A DNA stretch of 64,000 bases from CALABS01 sp050260775. Its GTDB lineage: Bacteria > Pseudomonadota > Alphaproteobacteria > Rhodospirillales > Magnetospirillaceae. Below the pieces are notes generated by a model. That model did no database searches and was not told where the DNA came from. It was given only the letters and a program-made list of their open reading frames with translations. The stretch spans positions 1 through 64,000 of the forward strand of contig JBLNCP010000040.1 of NCBI GenBank assembly GCA_050260775.1, given 5' to 3'. Shown piece by piece: positions 1 through 9,176 of this stretch (its first letter is position 1; the number at the start of each line of letters is the position of its first letter). The position numbers and the translations under genes were made by a program.

Positions 1-204
1 CTAAACCCCCCTCCCGCCGGGGGGGGTGGGGGGGGGTTTTTTCTGATAACCCGGTGGGGCGGCGCCGGGGGGGCCCCCCCCCGACGGCTGCCGGTGGCAG
101 CCAACGACAACCTTCCCGCCCGCCGCGGCCCCCTCTTCCGGGCGGCCCTCCTCGCCTCCCTCGCCGCCGCGACCCTGACCGCGATCACCCTGGTCGCAAT
201 CTAG
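1..204 (+). CDS. Possible C-terminal tail of a truncated membrane protein at the window edge
   Basis: The first forward frame is open from base 1 to a TAG at 202-204. Its last ~30 codons read as an arginine-containing stretch followed by an alanine/leucine/valine-rich hydrophobic segment ending in TLVAI, which would suit a C-terminal membrane helix. The first ~85 bases are dominated by runs of G and C of up to ten bases, so the frame there cannot be trusted. I do not recognise the protein. It may equally be chance coding in GC-rich sequence. Confidence 0.2.
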   Translation, partial: LNPPPAGGGGGGFFLITRWGGAGGAPPRRLPVAANDNLPARRGPLFRAALLASLAAATLTAITLVAI

Positions 205-251
205 GCGGCCCCCTCCCTGACATCGCAGGCACCGTCTCAGCGGACGGCACA

Positions 252-284
252 CGGACGAGGTCCCTCGCGGACGCTCGGGATGAC
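252..284. repeat. Dispersed palindromic repeat, family A (copy 1)
   Basis: A 33-base element running from CGGACGAGGTCCCTCG to CTCGGGATGAC. It is identical to the copy at 433-465, and relatives occur in several other intergenic regions of the window. The ends (GAGGTCCCTCG and CGGGATGAC) are conserved and the middle varies. Confidence 0.75.
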
Positions 285-304
285 GGCCGTGCGCGCCCCA
301 AGCC

Positions 305-333
305 GTCATCGCCGGGCTCGACCCGGCGATCCA
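305..333. repeat. Dispersed palindromic repeat, family B (copy 1)
   Basis: The arms ATCGCCGGG (308-316) and CCCGGCGAT (322-330) form a perfect inverted repeat around a short CTCGA centre, framed by GTC and CCA. Other members with different arm sequences but the same frame lie near 384, 49589, 49642 and 52446. Confidence 0.7.
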
Positions 334-383
334 CGGCGTCCGCAGAGAATACCTTTCGGAAAACTAACTAGGCGGCGCCGCGT

Positions 384-411
384 GGATGCCCGCGTCAAGC
401 GCGGGCATGAC
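384..411. repeat. Dispersed palindromic repeat, family B (copy 2)
   Basis: The arms ATGCCCGC and GCGGGCAT flank a GTCAAGC-like centre, framed by GG and GAC. It lies between two family A copies, so the 200 bases before the first gene are essentially a repeat cluster. Confidence 0.7.
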
Positions 412-432
412 GACGTCTCAGCGCATGGCCGA

Positions 433-465
433 CGGACGAGGTCCCTCGCGGACGCTCGGGATGAC
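433..465. repeat. Dispersed palindromic repeat, family A (copy 2)
   Basis: An exact 33-base copy of 252-284 in the same orientation, ending 17 bases before the stop codon of the leftward diguanylate cyclase gene. Confidence 0.75.
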
Positions 466-482
466 ACTGATTGTGAGGGAAA

Positions 483-1616
483 TCAGACCGCGACCGGCTC
501 TTCCGTCTTCGCGATCAGCTGGTTGTTAATGCTGATCACGCGGTCCTTGCCGCTCTGCTTGGCCATGTACATGCGGTGGTCGGCCTTCTCCACCAGCTCG
601 GTCCATTGCTGCGAACCGTCGGCCAGCCGCTCGGCGATGCCGATCGAGGCGGTGATGGGCGCGCCGTCCGGCCGCAGGCCGAGGCCGGCCTCGCGCAGGC
701 GGTTGATGGCGATGCGCGCGCCCTCGGGGTCGGTATTGGGCATGATCGCCAGGAATTCCTCGCCGCCCCAGCGGATGAGGATGTCGCCGCGCCGCAGCAC
801 CTTGCGGAGCGCGGTGGAGGCGGCGCGCAGCGCGTTGTCGCCTTCCTCGTGGCCGTAGCGGTCGTTGATGGACTTGAAATTGTCGAGGTCGACGAAGGCC
901 ACCGACAGCGGCGCGTTGGCGCGCAGCGCGGTCAGGAACTGCTGGACCATCATCTCCTCGCCGACGCGCCGGTTGTAGGCGCGGGTCAGGCCGTCATGGG
1001 ACGACTGGTCGACCAGTTGGCTCATGAAGTGGAGCTGGCTCATGCCCGACAGCGTCGCCACCGTCGCCAGCAGGAGCAGCAGCCACTGGGCGCCGAGATG
1101 GGAGGCGAACGGCAGCAGCTGGTAGCCGAGAACGCCGGTGAGCAGGTAGGCCAGAAGCAGCGGGGTCGAGAGCATCACGCCCTCGAACGCGGTGATGGGG
1201 AACACCGCCAGGCCGGCGACCATGACGAAGGGCAGGAAGGCGTAGCCGGCGGCGATCACCTGCTGCGCCGGGTCGGTGATGGCGAACTGCGCCAGCAGCG
1301 GATGGCTGATCAGGAAGAACACCGTCGGAATGGCGAGCAGCCACACCAGCCCCCAGCGCGCGGTCGAGGCGCTGTCGGCACCGCGGTACGACAGGGTAAG
1401 CAGGATGAAGGCGATGGACGCCAGCACGCGCAGCGCCGCCAGGTACATGCCGAGCGCGGTCTCGAAAATGTAGAGATCGACCGGGATCCACAGCGGCGTG
1501 AGGATGGCGAAGGTGATGGCCACCAGGCGGACGCGGGACAGGATGAGCAAGGAGCGGCGCCGTTGCACGAAGGCGGACTGCCTGGTCGGCATCAGCAGAT
1601 CGAAAATCTCGGCCAT
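483..1616 (-). CDS. Membrane-bound diguanylate cyclase (GGDEF domain)
   Basis: Predicted to make the second messenger cyclic di-GMP from two GTP at the inner membrane. The N-terminal ~200 residues hold about six hydrophobic helices with no recognised named sensor domain. The C-terminal half begins with SSHDGLTRAYNRR, typical of GGDEF domains, and carries the active-site signature RWGGEEF. An RRGD motif five residues upstream fits the inhibitory RxxD site, so product inhibition is likely. I chose the ATG at 1616 because AGGA lies six bases upstream. The frame stays open upstream to a TTG at 1739, and ATG 1622 is also possible. It is transcribed away from paaI as a single gene. The sensed signal is unknown. 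Confidence 0.9.
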   Translation of the reverse strand: MAEIFDLLMPTRQSAFVQRRRSLLILSRVRLVAITFAILTPLWIPVDLYIFETALGMYLAALRVLASIAFILLTLSYRGADSASTARWGLVWLLAIPTVFFLISHPLLAQFAITDPAQQVIAAGYAFLPFVMVAGLAVFPITAFEGVMLSTPLLLAYLLTGVLGYQLLPFASHLGAQWLLLLLATVATLSGMSQLHFMSQLVDQSSHDGLTRAYNRRVGEEMMVQQFLTALRANAPLSVAFVDLDNFKSINDRYGHEEGDNALRAASTALRKVLRRGDILIRWGGEEFLAIMPNTDPEGARIAINRLREAGLGLRPDGAPITASIGIAERLADGSQQWTELVEKADHRMYMAKQSGKDRVISINNQLIAKTEEPVAV

Positions 1617-1862
1617 CGTCATTCCTGCGAAGACGACGGACAGAATTTTCTTGAGCAGCTCCTTGGCGAGTCCCACCGGGCGGCTTCCTTTTATCCCCTC
1701 GTTTAGCGGGACGGTAATCGCTGCAGGGGACGGTTGCAAGAGGTTTGACCGCTGGGAAAGTCAGTAAAAACCGAGACCTAATTCCCGCGATTGTCCCTCT
1801 TCCTTCATTCTGGCATTGATCGGTTAACTCCGCATGAACAGAGCTGCCATGAAAGACCAGCA

Positions 1863-2324
1863 ATGACGACGCACCGCGACGCCCACGCCCTCGCCCGCCA
1901 GGTGGGCGAGGCCATCTACGCCCGCGACAACAGCTCGCGTTTCATGGGAGTCCAACTGGAGGAGATCGGCCCCGGCTACGCCCGCATGGCAATGACGGTG
2001 ACCGCCGACATGCTGAACGGCCTGGGCCTGTGCCACGGCGGCTTCACCTACAAGCTGGCCGACGACGCCTTCGCCTACGCCTGCAACTCCTACAATCGCA
2101 ACGCGGTCGCGCTGTCGTGCTCGATCACCTACCCCGCCGCCGCCCGCCTGGGCGACCGCCTCACCGCCGTCGCCGAGGAACGGCACCGCAAGGGCCGCAA
2201 CGGCACCTACGACGTCACGGTGACCAACCAGGACGGCGAGGTGGTGGCGCTGTTCCGCGGCCACTGCCGGGTGATCGAGGGACACGTCCTGCCGGAGCCG
2301 GCGGAAATACCGCCAAAGGCATGA
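1863..2324 (+). CDS. paaI: Hydroxyphenylacetyl-CoA thioesterase PaaI (hotdog fold)
   Basis: A 153-residue hotdog-fold acyl-CoA thioesterase, thought to rescue CoA from stalled phenylacetate-pathway intermediates in the cytoplasm. The core GLCHGGFTYKLADDAFAYA matches the PaaI active-site helix (HGG followed by the catalytic Asp region). The ATG at 1863 gives the usual family length. An upstream in-frame start at 1791 would add 24 residues that do not look like this family. The ligase gene paaK follows within 70 bases in the same direction, which supports the phenylacetate assignment. The other paa genes (epoxidase, ring-cleavage) are not in this window. Confidence 0.88.
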   Translation: MTTHRDAHALARQVGEAIYARDNSSRFMGVQLEEIGPGYARMAMTVTADMLNGLGLCHGGFTYKLADDAFAYACNSYNRNAVALSCSITYPAAARLGDRLTAVAEERHRKGRNGTYDVTVTNQDGEVVALFRGHCRVIEGHVLPEPAEIPPKA

Positions 2325-2390
2325 GACTTTTGTTGCCAGCCAGCCATCTTTTTGGGTAGACGTGCGCGACCCTAGGGAGTGCTCCGTATC

Positions 2391-3713
2391 GTGACCGCCA
2401 TCGACCGCCGTCTTCCGCCGTCTCGCGACCTGCTCGAGCCCATCGAGGTTGCCAGCCGCGACGAGATCGCCGCTGTTCAGACCGAACGCCTCAAGTGGTC
2501 GCTGAAGCACGCCTACGACAACGTCGAGCACTACCGGCGCAAGTTCGACGCCCACGGCGTCCACCCCAGCGATTTCAAGACCTTGGCCGACCTCGCCAAG
2601 TTCCCCTTCACGACCAAGGAAGACCTGCGCCAGACCTATCCCTTCGGCATGTTCGCGGTGCCGCAGGACCAGGTGGTGCGCGTCCATGCCAGCTCCGGCA
2701 CCACCGGCAAGCCCACCGTGGTCGGCTACACCCAGCGCGACATCGACATGTGGGCCAACGTGATGGCGCGCTCGATCCGCGCCGCCGGCGGCCGCCGCGG
2801 CGACAAGGTGCACGTGTCCTACGGCTACGGCCTGTTCACCGGCGGCCTGGGCGCCCATTACGGCGCCGAGCGGCTGGGCTGCACCGTCATCCCCATGTCG
2901 GGCGGCCAGACCGAGCGCCAGGTGCAGCTGATCGTCGACTTCAAGCCCGACATCATCATGGTCACCCCCAGCTACATGCTGGCGCTGGCCGACGAGATGG
3001 ACCGCCAGGGCATCGACACCCGCACCAGCTCCATCAACATCGGCATCTTCGGCGCCGAGCCGTGGACCGACGCCATGCGCGGCGAGATCGAGGCCCGCAT
3101 GGGCATGCAGGCCATCGACATCTACGGCCTGTCCGAGGTCATCGGCCCCGGCGTCGCCAACGAGTGCATCGAGACCAAGGACGGCTTGCACATCTGGGAA
3201 GACCACTTCTACCCCGAGGTGATCAACCCCGAGACCGGCACCGTCCATCCCGACGGCACCATGGGCGAGCTGGTGTTCACCTCGCTGACCAAGGAAGCGC
3301 TGCCGGTCATCCGCTACCGCACGCGCGACCTCACCCGCCTGCTGCCCGGCACGGCGCGCAGCTTCCGCCGCATGGACAAGATCACCGGCCGCTCGGACGA
3401 CATGCTGATCATCCGCGGCGTCAACGTCTTCCCAACCCAGATCGAGGAACTGATCCTCAAGGACTCCCGCCTGGCCCCGCACTACCAGCTGGAAGTCACC
3501 CGCGACGGGCACCTGGATTCGCTGGGCGTCAACGTCGAGATGCGGTCGGAGAGCTTCGACCCCGCGGCGGCCACCTCGGCGGCCAAGGACCTGCAGCACC
3601 ACATCAAGAGCTACATCGGCATCTCGACCAAGGTGAACATCTGCGCCCCCGGCGCGGTGGAGCGCTCGGTCGGCAAGGCCAAGCGCGTGGTCGACAAGCG
3701 GCCGAAGCCGTAA
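2391..3713 (+). CDS. paaK: Phenylacetate-CoA ligase PaaK
   Basis: An AMP-forming ligase that activates phenylacetate to phenylacetyl-CoA, the first step of the phenylacetate pathway, in the cytoplasm. The ~440-residue length fits PaaK. The nucleotide-binding loop SSGTTGKPTVVGYT, the motif YGLSEVIGPGVA and the C-terminal hinge GRSDDMLIIRGVNVFPTQIEE are all present. GTG at 2391 is chosen because AGGGAG lies upstream at 2374-2379. A GTG at 2379 in the same frame would overlap that sequence. It forms a likely operon with paaI. Related aryl-CoA ligases cannot be fully excluded, but the neighbour favours PaaK. Confidence 0.92.
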   Translation: MTAIDRRLPPSRDLLEPIEVASRDEIAAVQTERLKWSLKHAYDNVEHYRRKFDAHGVHPSDFKTLADLAKFPFTTKEDLRQTYPFGMFAVPQDQVVRVHASSGTTGKPTVVGYTQRDIDMWANVMARSIRAAGGRRGDKVHVSYGYGLFTGGLGAHYGAERLGCTVIPMSGGQTERQVQLIVDFKPDIIMVTPSYMLALADEMDRQGIDTRTSSINIGIFGAEPWTDAMRGEIEARMGMQAIDIYGLSEVIGPGVANECIETKDGLHIWEDHFYPEVINPETGTVHPDGTMGELVFTSLTKEALPVIRYRTRDLTRLLPGTARSFRRMDKITGRSDDMLIIRGVNVFPTQIEELILKDSRLAPHYQLEVTRDGHLDSLGVNVEMRSESFDPAAATSAAKDLQHHIKSYIGISTKVNICAPGAVERSVGKAKRVVDKRPKP

Positions 3714-3753
3714 CGGCGCCCCGTATACCGCCCGCCCATCGAGACGGAGGGAA

Positions 3754-3788
3754 ACGAGGTCCCTCCTCCCGCCGGTCGTCGGGATGAC
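3754..3788. repeat. Dispersed palindromic repeat, family A (copy 3)
   Basis: It starts ACGAGGTCCCTC and ends GGTCGTCGGGATGAC. The conserved ends match the copies at 252 and 433, and the centre matches the copy at 12394. Confidence 0.65.
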
Positions 3789-3814
3789 ATAACGACCTGT
3801 CATCGTAAGGACCT

Positions 3815-3841
3815 GTCATCCCGAGCGAAGCGAGGGACCTC
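3815..3841. repeat. Dispersed palindromic repeat, family A (copy 4, inverted)
   Basis: It reads GTCATCCCGAGCGAAGCGAGGGACCTC (20 bases or fewer match any single other copy). It is the opposite orientation to copy 3, 26 bases away, so the pair could fold into one larger hairpin in RNA. Confidence 0.65.
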
Positions 3842-4019
3842 ATACGGCAGCCGCCCGTGCGGGCGGCTGGAACCACGTCCACAGACGGCACCATGGCCCG
3901 CGGCTCGCGCTCGTCTTGGCCGGGGTGACGGCCCGGGGCGGGGCACCCCCCCTATTGTTACCCTCCGTTACCGATCCCCGATTGACTCCGGCCTCCCTAG
4001 CGGGGGATGAGTGGGCATC

Positions 4020-5150
4020 ATGCAGACTGCCCGCAAAGCCTTCCTCGCCGTCGTCCTCGCCGCACTCGCCGGCGGAGGCTGGTACGCCACCACGCACCGT
4101 TCGACCACCACCGACCAGAAGATGGAGGCGCGGCCGCAGCCGGTCGTGACCCGCGCCGTGGAAGCCCGCCCGATGCCCATGCGCGTCGAGGCGGTGGGGG
4201 CCGTCCAGGCCATTTCAGTGGTGGCGGTGCGTCCCCGCGTCGAAGGCAGCGTGGTCAAGGTCCACTTCACCGAGGGCCAGGAGGTCAAGGAGGGCGACAT
4301 GCTCTTCACCCTCGACTTCCGCGCCGCCGAGGCGGCGAAGCGCCAAGCCGAGGCCAACCTTGCCCGCGACAAGGCCCAGTGGGAGCGCGCCAAGTCGGAC
4401 CTCGCCCGCTACACCGAGCTGCTGAAGTCGGGCGCCGCCACCCGTCAGAAAGTGGAGCAGACCAGCTCGGACGTCGGCGTGATGGAGGCCGCCATCCGCG
4501 CCGACCAGGCCAACATCGACAATGCCAAGCTGGCGCTCGACTACGCCCTGATCCGCGCCCCCGTCAGCGGGCGCACCGGCAGCATCAACGCCAAGGAAGG
4601 CAACCTTGCCAAGCCGGGCGACGCGCAGCCGATGGTCACCATCACCCAGATGCGCCCCATCAGCGTCGCGTTCTCGGTGGCCGAGGTGCACCTGCCCCGC
4701 ATCCGCGCCGCCATGGCGGCCGGCCCGCTGGCCGCCGCCGCGACCTCGGCGTCGGACCCCGGGCTGCATGCGGACGGCACGTTGACCTTCATCGACTCGA
4801 CCATCGACACCGCCACCGGCACCATCGCGCTCAAGGCCACCATGCCCAACGACGACACCCGGCTGTGGCCCGGCCAGTACGTCAACGTGGCGCTGACGCT
4901 GGGCACCCAGGCCGACGCGCTGGCCATTCCCGCCGAAGCGGTTCAGACCGGCCAGTCGGGTGCCTATGTCTTCGTGGTCAATTCCGAGCACATGGCCGAG
5001 ATCCGGCCGGTGGTGGTCGACCGCATCCTCGACGGCACGGCGGTGATCCGCCAGGGCGTCGCGGCCGGCGAGAAAGTGGTGATCGAAGGGCAGATGCGGC
5101 TGGGACAGGGAACGCGGGTGGTCGAGCGCGAGCCGGCAGCCAAGTCATGA
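4020..5150 (+). CDS. RND efflux periplasmic adaptor (membrane fusion protein)
   Basis: The adaptor subunit that links an inner-membrane RND pump to an outer-membrane channel. Residues ~5-25 form an N-terminal signal anchor. A biotinyl-lipoyl-like half motif (RPRVEGSVVKVHFTEGQEV) and its partner (APVSGRTGSINAKEGNL) bracket an alpha-helical hairpin, followed by beta-barrel and membrane-proximal domains. The stop overlaps the start of the pump gene by ATGA, so the two are translationally coupled. A GTG nine bases upstream is an alternative start. No regulator or outer-membrane channel gene is adjacent. Substrates cannot be predicted. Confidence 0.9.
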   Translation: MQTARKAFLAVVLAALAGGGWYATTHRSTTTDQKMEARPQPVVTRAVEARPMPMRVEAVGAVQAISVVAVRPRVEGSVVKVHFTEGQEVKEGDMLFTLDFRAAEAAKRQAEANLARDKAQWERAKSDLARYTELLKSGAATRQKVEQTSSDVGVMEAAIRADQANIDNAKLALDYALIRAPVSGRTGSINAKEGNLAKPGDAQPMVTITQMRPISVAFSVAEVHLPRIRAAMAAGPLAAAATSASDPGLHADGTLTFIDSTIDTATGTIALKATMPNDDTRLWPGQYVNVALTLGTQADALAIPAEAVQTGQSGAYVFVVNSEHMAEIRPVVVDRILDGTAVIRQGVAAGEKVVIEGQMRLGQGTRVVEREPAAKS

Positions 5151-8100
5151 ACATCTCGGAAGTCTTCATCCGCCGGCCCATCGCGACGCTGCTGCTGACG
5201 CTGGCGCTGGTGTTCGCCGGCCTGGCCGGCTGGCGCGAACTGCCGGTGGCGGCGCTACCCAATGTCGACTTCCCCACCATCAGCGTCTCGGCGATCATGC
5301 CGGGCGCCAGCCCGGAGACCATGGCGTCCTCGGTGGCCTCGCCGCTCGAGCGCGAGTTCTCGACCATCGCCGGCGTCGAGACCATCACCTCGACCAGCGG
5401 CCAGGGCACCACCTCGATCACCGTCCAATTCGTCTTGAGCCGCAACATCGACGCCGCGGCCCAGGACGTCCAGGCCGCCATCGCCCGCGCCCAGCGCCGG
5501 CTGCCGACCGAGATGACCACCCCGCCGTCCTTCCGCAAGGTCAATCCCGCCGACAGCCCGGTGGTGCTGATGGCCCTGAACTCGCCGACGGTGCCGCTGT
5601 CGCAGCTCGACCAGTACGCCCAGACCATCCTGGTGCCCAAGATCTCGCGCCTGACCGGTGTCGCCCAGGTGCTGGTCTACGGCTCGCAGAAATACGCGGT
5701 GCGCATCCGCTTCGATCCCGATGCCCTGGCCTCGCGCGGGCTGGCGCTCGACGAGGTGTCGCAGGCGGTGACCGCCGCCAATACCAACTCGCCCCTGGGC
5801 ATCCTCAATGGGCCCAAGCAGCAGCTGACGCTGCAGGCCAACCCGCAGCTCCCCAACGCCGCGGCCTTCGGCGAGCTGGTGGTGGCGTGGCGCGACGCCG
5901 CCCCGGTGCGGCTCAAGGACGTCGCCTCGGTGGTCGACAGCGTCGAGAACGACCGCACCGCCTCGTGGTTCAACGGCACTCGCGCCATCGTGGTGGCGGT
6001 GCAGCGCCAGCCCGACGCCAACACGGTCGACGTGGTCGACGGCGTCCGCAGGCTGCTGCCCACCGTGCAGTCCAGCCTGCCGCCCACCGTCCGCATCGAC
6101 GTGATGAACGACCGCTCCATGTCGATCCGCGCCGCCATCGAGGACGTGCAGCTGACCTTCGCCGTCACCGTGGCCCTGGTGGTGATGGTGATCTTCCTGT
6201 TCCTGCGCCGGCTGTCGGCCACCATCATCCCGGCGGTGGCCATGCCGGTGTCGCTGATCGCCACCTTGGGCGTGATGGCGGTGCTGGGCTTCTCGCTCGA
6301 CAACGTGTCGCTGTTGGGCCTCACCCTCTCGGTCGGGCTGGTGGTCGACGACGCCATCGTCATGCTGGAGAACATCCAGCGCCACGTCGACGAGGGCATG
6401 GCCCCCTTCCAAGCCGCCCTCAAGGGCGCCAGGGAGATCGGCTTCACCATCATCTCGATCACGGTGTCGCTGATCGCGGTGTTCATTCCCATCCTGCTGA
6501 TGGGCGGCGTCATCGGCCGCATGTTCCACGAGTTCGCGGTGGTGGTGACGCTGGCCATCGTCATCTCGGCCCTGGTGTCGCTGACGCTCACTCCCACCAT
6601 GTGCGCCCGCTGGCTGCGGCCGGAGCGTGCCGGCGACGCCGGGCCGATGGAGCGCTGGCTGGAATCCGGCTTCGACCGCCTGCTGGCCGGCTACCGGGTC
6701 TCGCTCGACTGGGTGCTGCGCCACCCCGGTTCGATGCTGGTGGTCACGCTGGCGACCATCGGCGCCACCGTCTGGCTGTTCGGGGCGGTGCCCAAGGGCT
6801 TCTTCCCCACCGAGGACACCGGCCAGATCTTCATCCAGACCGAGGCGGCGCAGGACATCTCGTTCGCCGCCATGGCCGAGCAGCAGAAGAAGATCGCCGC
6901 CATCGTCCAGGCCGATCCCAACGTGGTCACCGTGACCTCGGCGGTCGGCGTGTCCGGCCTGTCGAACGCCACCAACGCCGGCCGCATGTTCATCAACCTC
7001 AAGCCGCGCTCGGAGCGTCCGCCGGTCACCGAGGTGGTCCAGCAGCTGAGGAAGAAGCTGGGCAACCAACCCGGCATCGCCGTCTACATCCAGCCGGTGC
7101 AGAACCTGGTGGTGGGCGGCCGCTCGTCGAAGAGCCTTTACCAGTACGCGCTGGAAGGCATCGACCAGGGTGAACTCAACGCCTTCTCGGAACGCATGCG
7201 CGAGCTGATGGCCGCCGAGCCGCTGTTCCAGGACGTGGCCACCGACCTGCAGATCAAGAACGCCCAGGCGATGGTCGACGTCGACCGCGACAAGGCCGCC
7301 GCCCTCGGGGTGCCGCTGGAATCGGTCCGCTCGACCCTCTACTCGGCCTACGGCTCGCGCGAGATCTCGACCATCTACACCGCCGCCGACGATTACGCCG
7401 TGCTGGTGGAGATGGACCCCCGCTATCAGGCCGACGCCAACGCCCTCACCAAGCTGAAGGTCCGTTCCAAGTCGGGACAACTGGTGCCTCTGGATGCCGT
7501 GGCCTCGATCCACCGCATGGTCGGGCCGCTCACCGTCAACCACCAGTCCCAGCTGCCGGCGGTCACGTTGTCCTTCAACCTCGCCCCCGGCCGCTCGCTG
7601 GGCGAGGCGGTGTCGCGCATCCACCAACTGGAGGCGGCGGCCAACCTGCCGCCGGGCATCAGCCCGACCTTCTCGGGCACCGCCAAGGTGTTCCAGGACT
7701 CCATGCGCAACCAAGGCATCCTGCTGCTGGGGGCGGTGGCGGTGATCTACGTGGTGCTGGGCGTGCTCTACGAGAGCCTGGTCCATCCGGTGACCATCCT
7801 GTCCGGCCTGCCCTCGGCGGCGGTGGGGGCGCTGCTGACCCTGATGGCGTTCGGCCAGGAACTGTCGGTGATCGCCATGATCGGCGTGCTGATGCTGATC
7901 GGCATCGTCAAGAAGAACGCCATCATGATGATCGACTTCGCCCTGGAAGCACAGCGCCATGACGGCCTTGCCGCCCGGGACGCCATCCGCAAGGCCTGCC
8001 TGCTGCGCTTCCGCCCCATCATGATGACCACCATGGCGGCGATCATGGGCACCCTGCCCATCGCCGCCGGCCTCGGCGCCGCCGCCGAGCTGCGCCAGCC

Positions 8101-8251
8101 GCTGGGCCTGTCGGTGGTCGGCGGCCTGGTGGTCAGCCAGGCACTGACCCTCTACATCACCCCGGTGCTGTACCTGTGGTTCGAACGCCTGCGCCTCGCC
8201 GTTTCCGGCCGCAAGGCGGCGGAAGGCGAAGGGACGGCTGTGGCTGAATAA
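5147..8251 (+). CDS. RND efflux pump inner-membrane subunit
   Basis: A 1034-residue proton-driven multidrug-type transporter of the HAE1/MdtB group. It begins with the family-typical MNISEVFIRRPIATLL, has two large periplasmic loops and 12 predicted membrane helices. The helix-4 motif SVGLVVDDAIVMLEN carries the paired aspartates of the proton relay. The C-terminal half contains GIVKKNAIMMIDFALEAQ. It is translated from an ATG overlapping the adaptor stop codon. The MdtB-like N-terminus is a resemblance, not proof of substrate. Confidence 0.93.
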   Translation: MNISEVFIRRPIATLLLTLALVFAGLAGWRELPVAALPNVDFPTISVSAIMPGASPETMASSVASPLEREFSTIAGVETITSTSGQGTTSITVQFVLSRNIDAAAQDVQAAIARAQRRLPTEMTTPPSFRKVNPADSPVVLMALNSPTVPLSQLDQYAQTILVPKISRLTGVAQVLVYGSQKYAVRIRFDPDALASRGLALDEVSQAVTAANTNSPLGILNGPKQQLTLQANPQLPNAAAFGELVVAWRDAAPVRLKDVASVVDSVENDRTASWFNGTRAIVVAVQRQPDANTVDVVDGVRRLLPTVQSSLPPTVRIDVMNDRSMSIRAAIEDVQLTFAVTVALVVMVIFLFLRRLSATIIPAVAMPVSLIATLGVMAVLGFSLDNVSLLGLTLSVGLVVDDAIVMLENIQRHVDEGMAPFQAALKGAREIGFTIISITVSLIAVFIPILLMGGVIGRMFHEFAVVVTLAIVISALVSLTLTPTMCARWLRPERAGDAGPMERWLESGFDRLLAGYRVSLDWVLRHPGSMLVVTLATIGATVWLFGAVPKGFFPTEDTGQIFIQTEAAQDISFAAMAEQQKKIAAIVQADPNVVTVTSAVGVSGLSNATNAGRMFINLKPRSERPPVTEVVQQLRKKLGNQPGIAVYIQPVQNLVVGGRSSKSLYQYALEGIDQGELNAFSERMRELMAAEPLFQDVATDLQIKNAQAMVDVDRDKAAALGVPLESVRSTLYSAYGSREISTIYTAADDYAVLVEMDPRYQADANALTKLKVRSKSGQLVPLDAVASIHRMVGPLTVNHQSQLPAVTLSFNLAPGRSLGEAVSRIHQLEAAANLPPGISPTFSGTAKVFQDSMRNQGILLLGAVAVIYVVLGVLYESLVHPVTILSGLPSAAVGALLTLMAFGQELSVIAMIGVLMLIGIVKKNAIMMIDFALEAQRHDGLAARDAIRKACLLRFRPIMMTTMAAIMGTLPIAAGLGAAAELRQPLGLSVVGGLVVSQALTLYITPVLYLWFERLRLAVSGRKAAEGEGTAVAE

Positions 8252-8406
8252 CACCCCTCGCCCGCTCGCGGGAGAGGGAGGGGCCCGCCGCAAAGCGGTG
8301 GGAGGGTGAGGGCGAACCGGCACCACCTCGGGCGCGGCTCCCTCACCCGGCGCTGCGCGCCACCCTCTCCCGCCGGGCGGGAGAGGGTAAATCCAGAATG
8401 ACGAAC
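8252..8406. repeat. Intergenic repeat block including family C repeat (copy 1, 8340-8388)
   Basis: A convergent intergenic region made almost entirely of inverted GC-rich repeats. Bases 8340-8388 are identical to 9310-9358 over 49 bases. The core includes CTCTCCCGCCGGGCGGGAGAG, a perfect palindrome around CCGG. A related, more degenerate hairpin occupies 8255-8310. It resembles REP-type extragenic palindromes at the 3' ends of two converging genes and may also serve as a transcription stop. Confidence 0.7.
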
Positions 8407-9159
8407 TCAGCCGATGGTGTAGCCGCCGTCGACCACGATCTCCTGGCCATAGATGTTCTTGGCCTTGTCGGAAGCCAGGAACACCGCCGCCTCGGCGATG
8501 TCGGCCGGGTCGCCGAATTTGCCGGGCATCAGCCGCGCCGTGACCTGGCCGGCGACCTGCTGCAGCACATCGTCGGGCAGGCCGATGCTGCCCCAGATCG
8601 GGGTGGCGATGGGGCCGGGAGCGATGGCGTTGACGCGGATGCCGGCGGGGGCCAGTTCCGCCGCCAGGGTCTGGCTCAGCGACTTCACCGCCGCCTTGCT
8701 GGCGCTGTAGACCGACAGACCGGGGAAGCCGACCTGGGTGAGGAAGGTGGTGATGAACAGCACCGCGCCGCCGCGGCGGACATGCGGCAGGCACTGGCGC
8801 ACCGTCTCGGCCGCGCCGAGCACGTTGACGGCGAACTGCTGGTGCAGGGCCTGGCGGTTGCTCTCCGCGAACGGCACGGCGCGGGCGATGCCGGCATTGG
8901 GCACCACGATGTCGATGGCCCCGAAGCGCTCGACCGCGGCGGCGACCAGACGGGAGATGTCCTCGGGCTCGGTCACGTCGCCGGTGACGACGAGCGTACG
9001 CTCGGGAGCGGTTGCCGCGATCTCCTGCATCGGCCCGGCGGTGCGGGCGAACAGCACCACCTTGGCGCCCTCGGCCAGGTAACGCTCGGCGATCGAGCGG
9101 CCGATGCCGCTGCTGGCGCCGGTGATGACCGCGACTTTGTCCTTCAGAGTCTCAACCAT
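8407..9159 (-). CDS. Short-chain dehydrogenase/reductase (SDR)
   Basis: A 250-residue NAD(P)-dependent oxidoreductase of the classical SDR type. The Rossmann motif TGASSGIGRS is near residue 14, followed by NAG, and the catalytic pair is in YSASKAAVKSLS (YxxxK). The C-terminus ends in the usual VVDGGYTIG. The substrate is unknown. It is a single gene. It is flanked on both sides by identical 49-base repeats and preceded by a perfect palindrome TTGACGGCGGTCAA of Crp/Fnr type, so expression under low oxygen or nitrogen oxides is plausible (inference). Confidence 0.9.
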   Translation of the reverse strand: MVETLKDKVAVITGASSGIGRSIAERYLAEGAKVVLFARTAGPMQEIAATAPERTLVVTGDVTEPEDISRLVAAAVERFGAIDIVVPNAGIARAVPFAESNRQALHQQFAVNVLGAAETVRQCLPHVRRGGAVLFITTFLTQVGFPGLSVYSASKAAVKSLSQTLAAELAPAGIRVNAIAPGPIATPIWGSIGLPDDVLQQVAGQVTARLMPGKFGDPADIAEAAVFLASDKAKNIYGQEIVVDGGYTIG

Positions 9160-9176
9160 AATGAAGCAACCCTTGT

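Larger units (their letters stand above)
3714..4019. other. Gene-free spacer with two family A repeats
   Basis: No convincing gene. It holds two family A repeats in opposite orientation (3754-3788 and 3815-3841), followed by ~170 bases without recognised motifs leading to the RND operon. The run GGGGGATGAG at 4002-4011 may contain the ribosome binding site of the next gene. Confidence 0.6.

Noticed and set aside
1824..3803. Long reverse frame of 659 residues opposite paaI-paaK
   Set aside because: Histidine/arginine/glycine-rich shadow of the real genes caused by high third-position GC; paaI and paaK have clear motifs.
5255..8794. 1179-residue reverse frame across the RND pump gene
   Set aside because: No domain signatures, composition dominated by His, Asp, Gly and Arg, and antisense to a pump with all family motifs.
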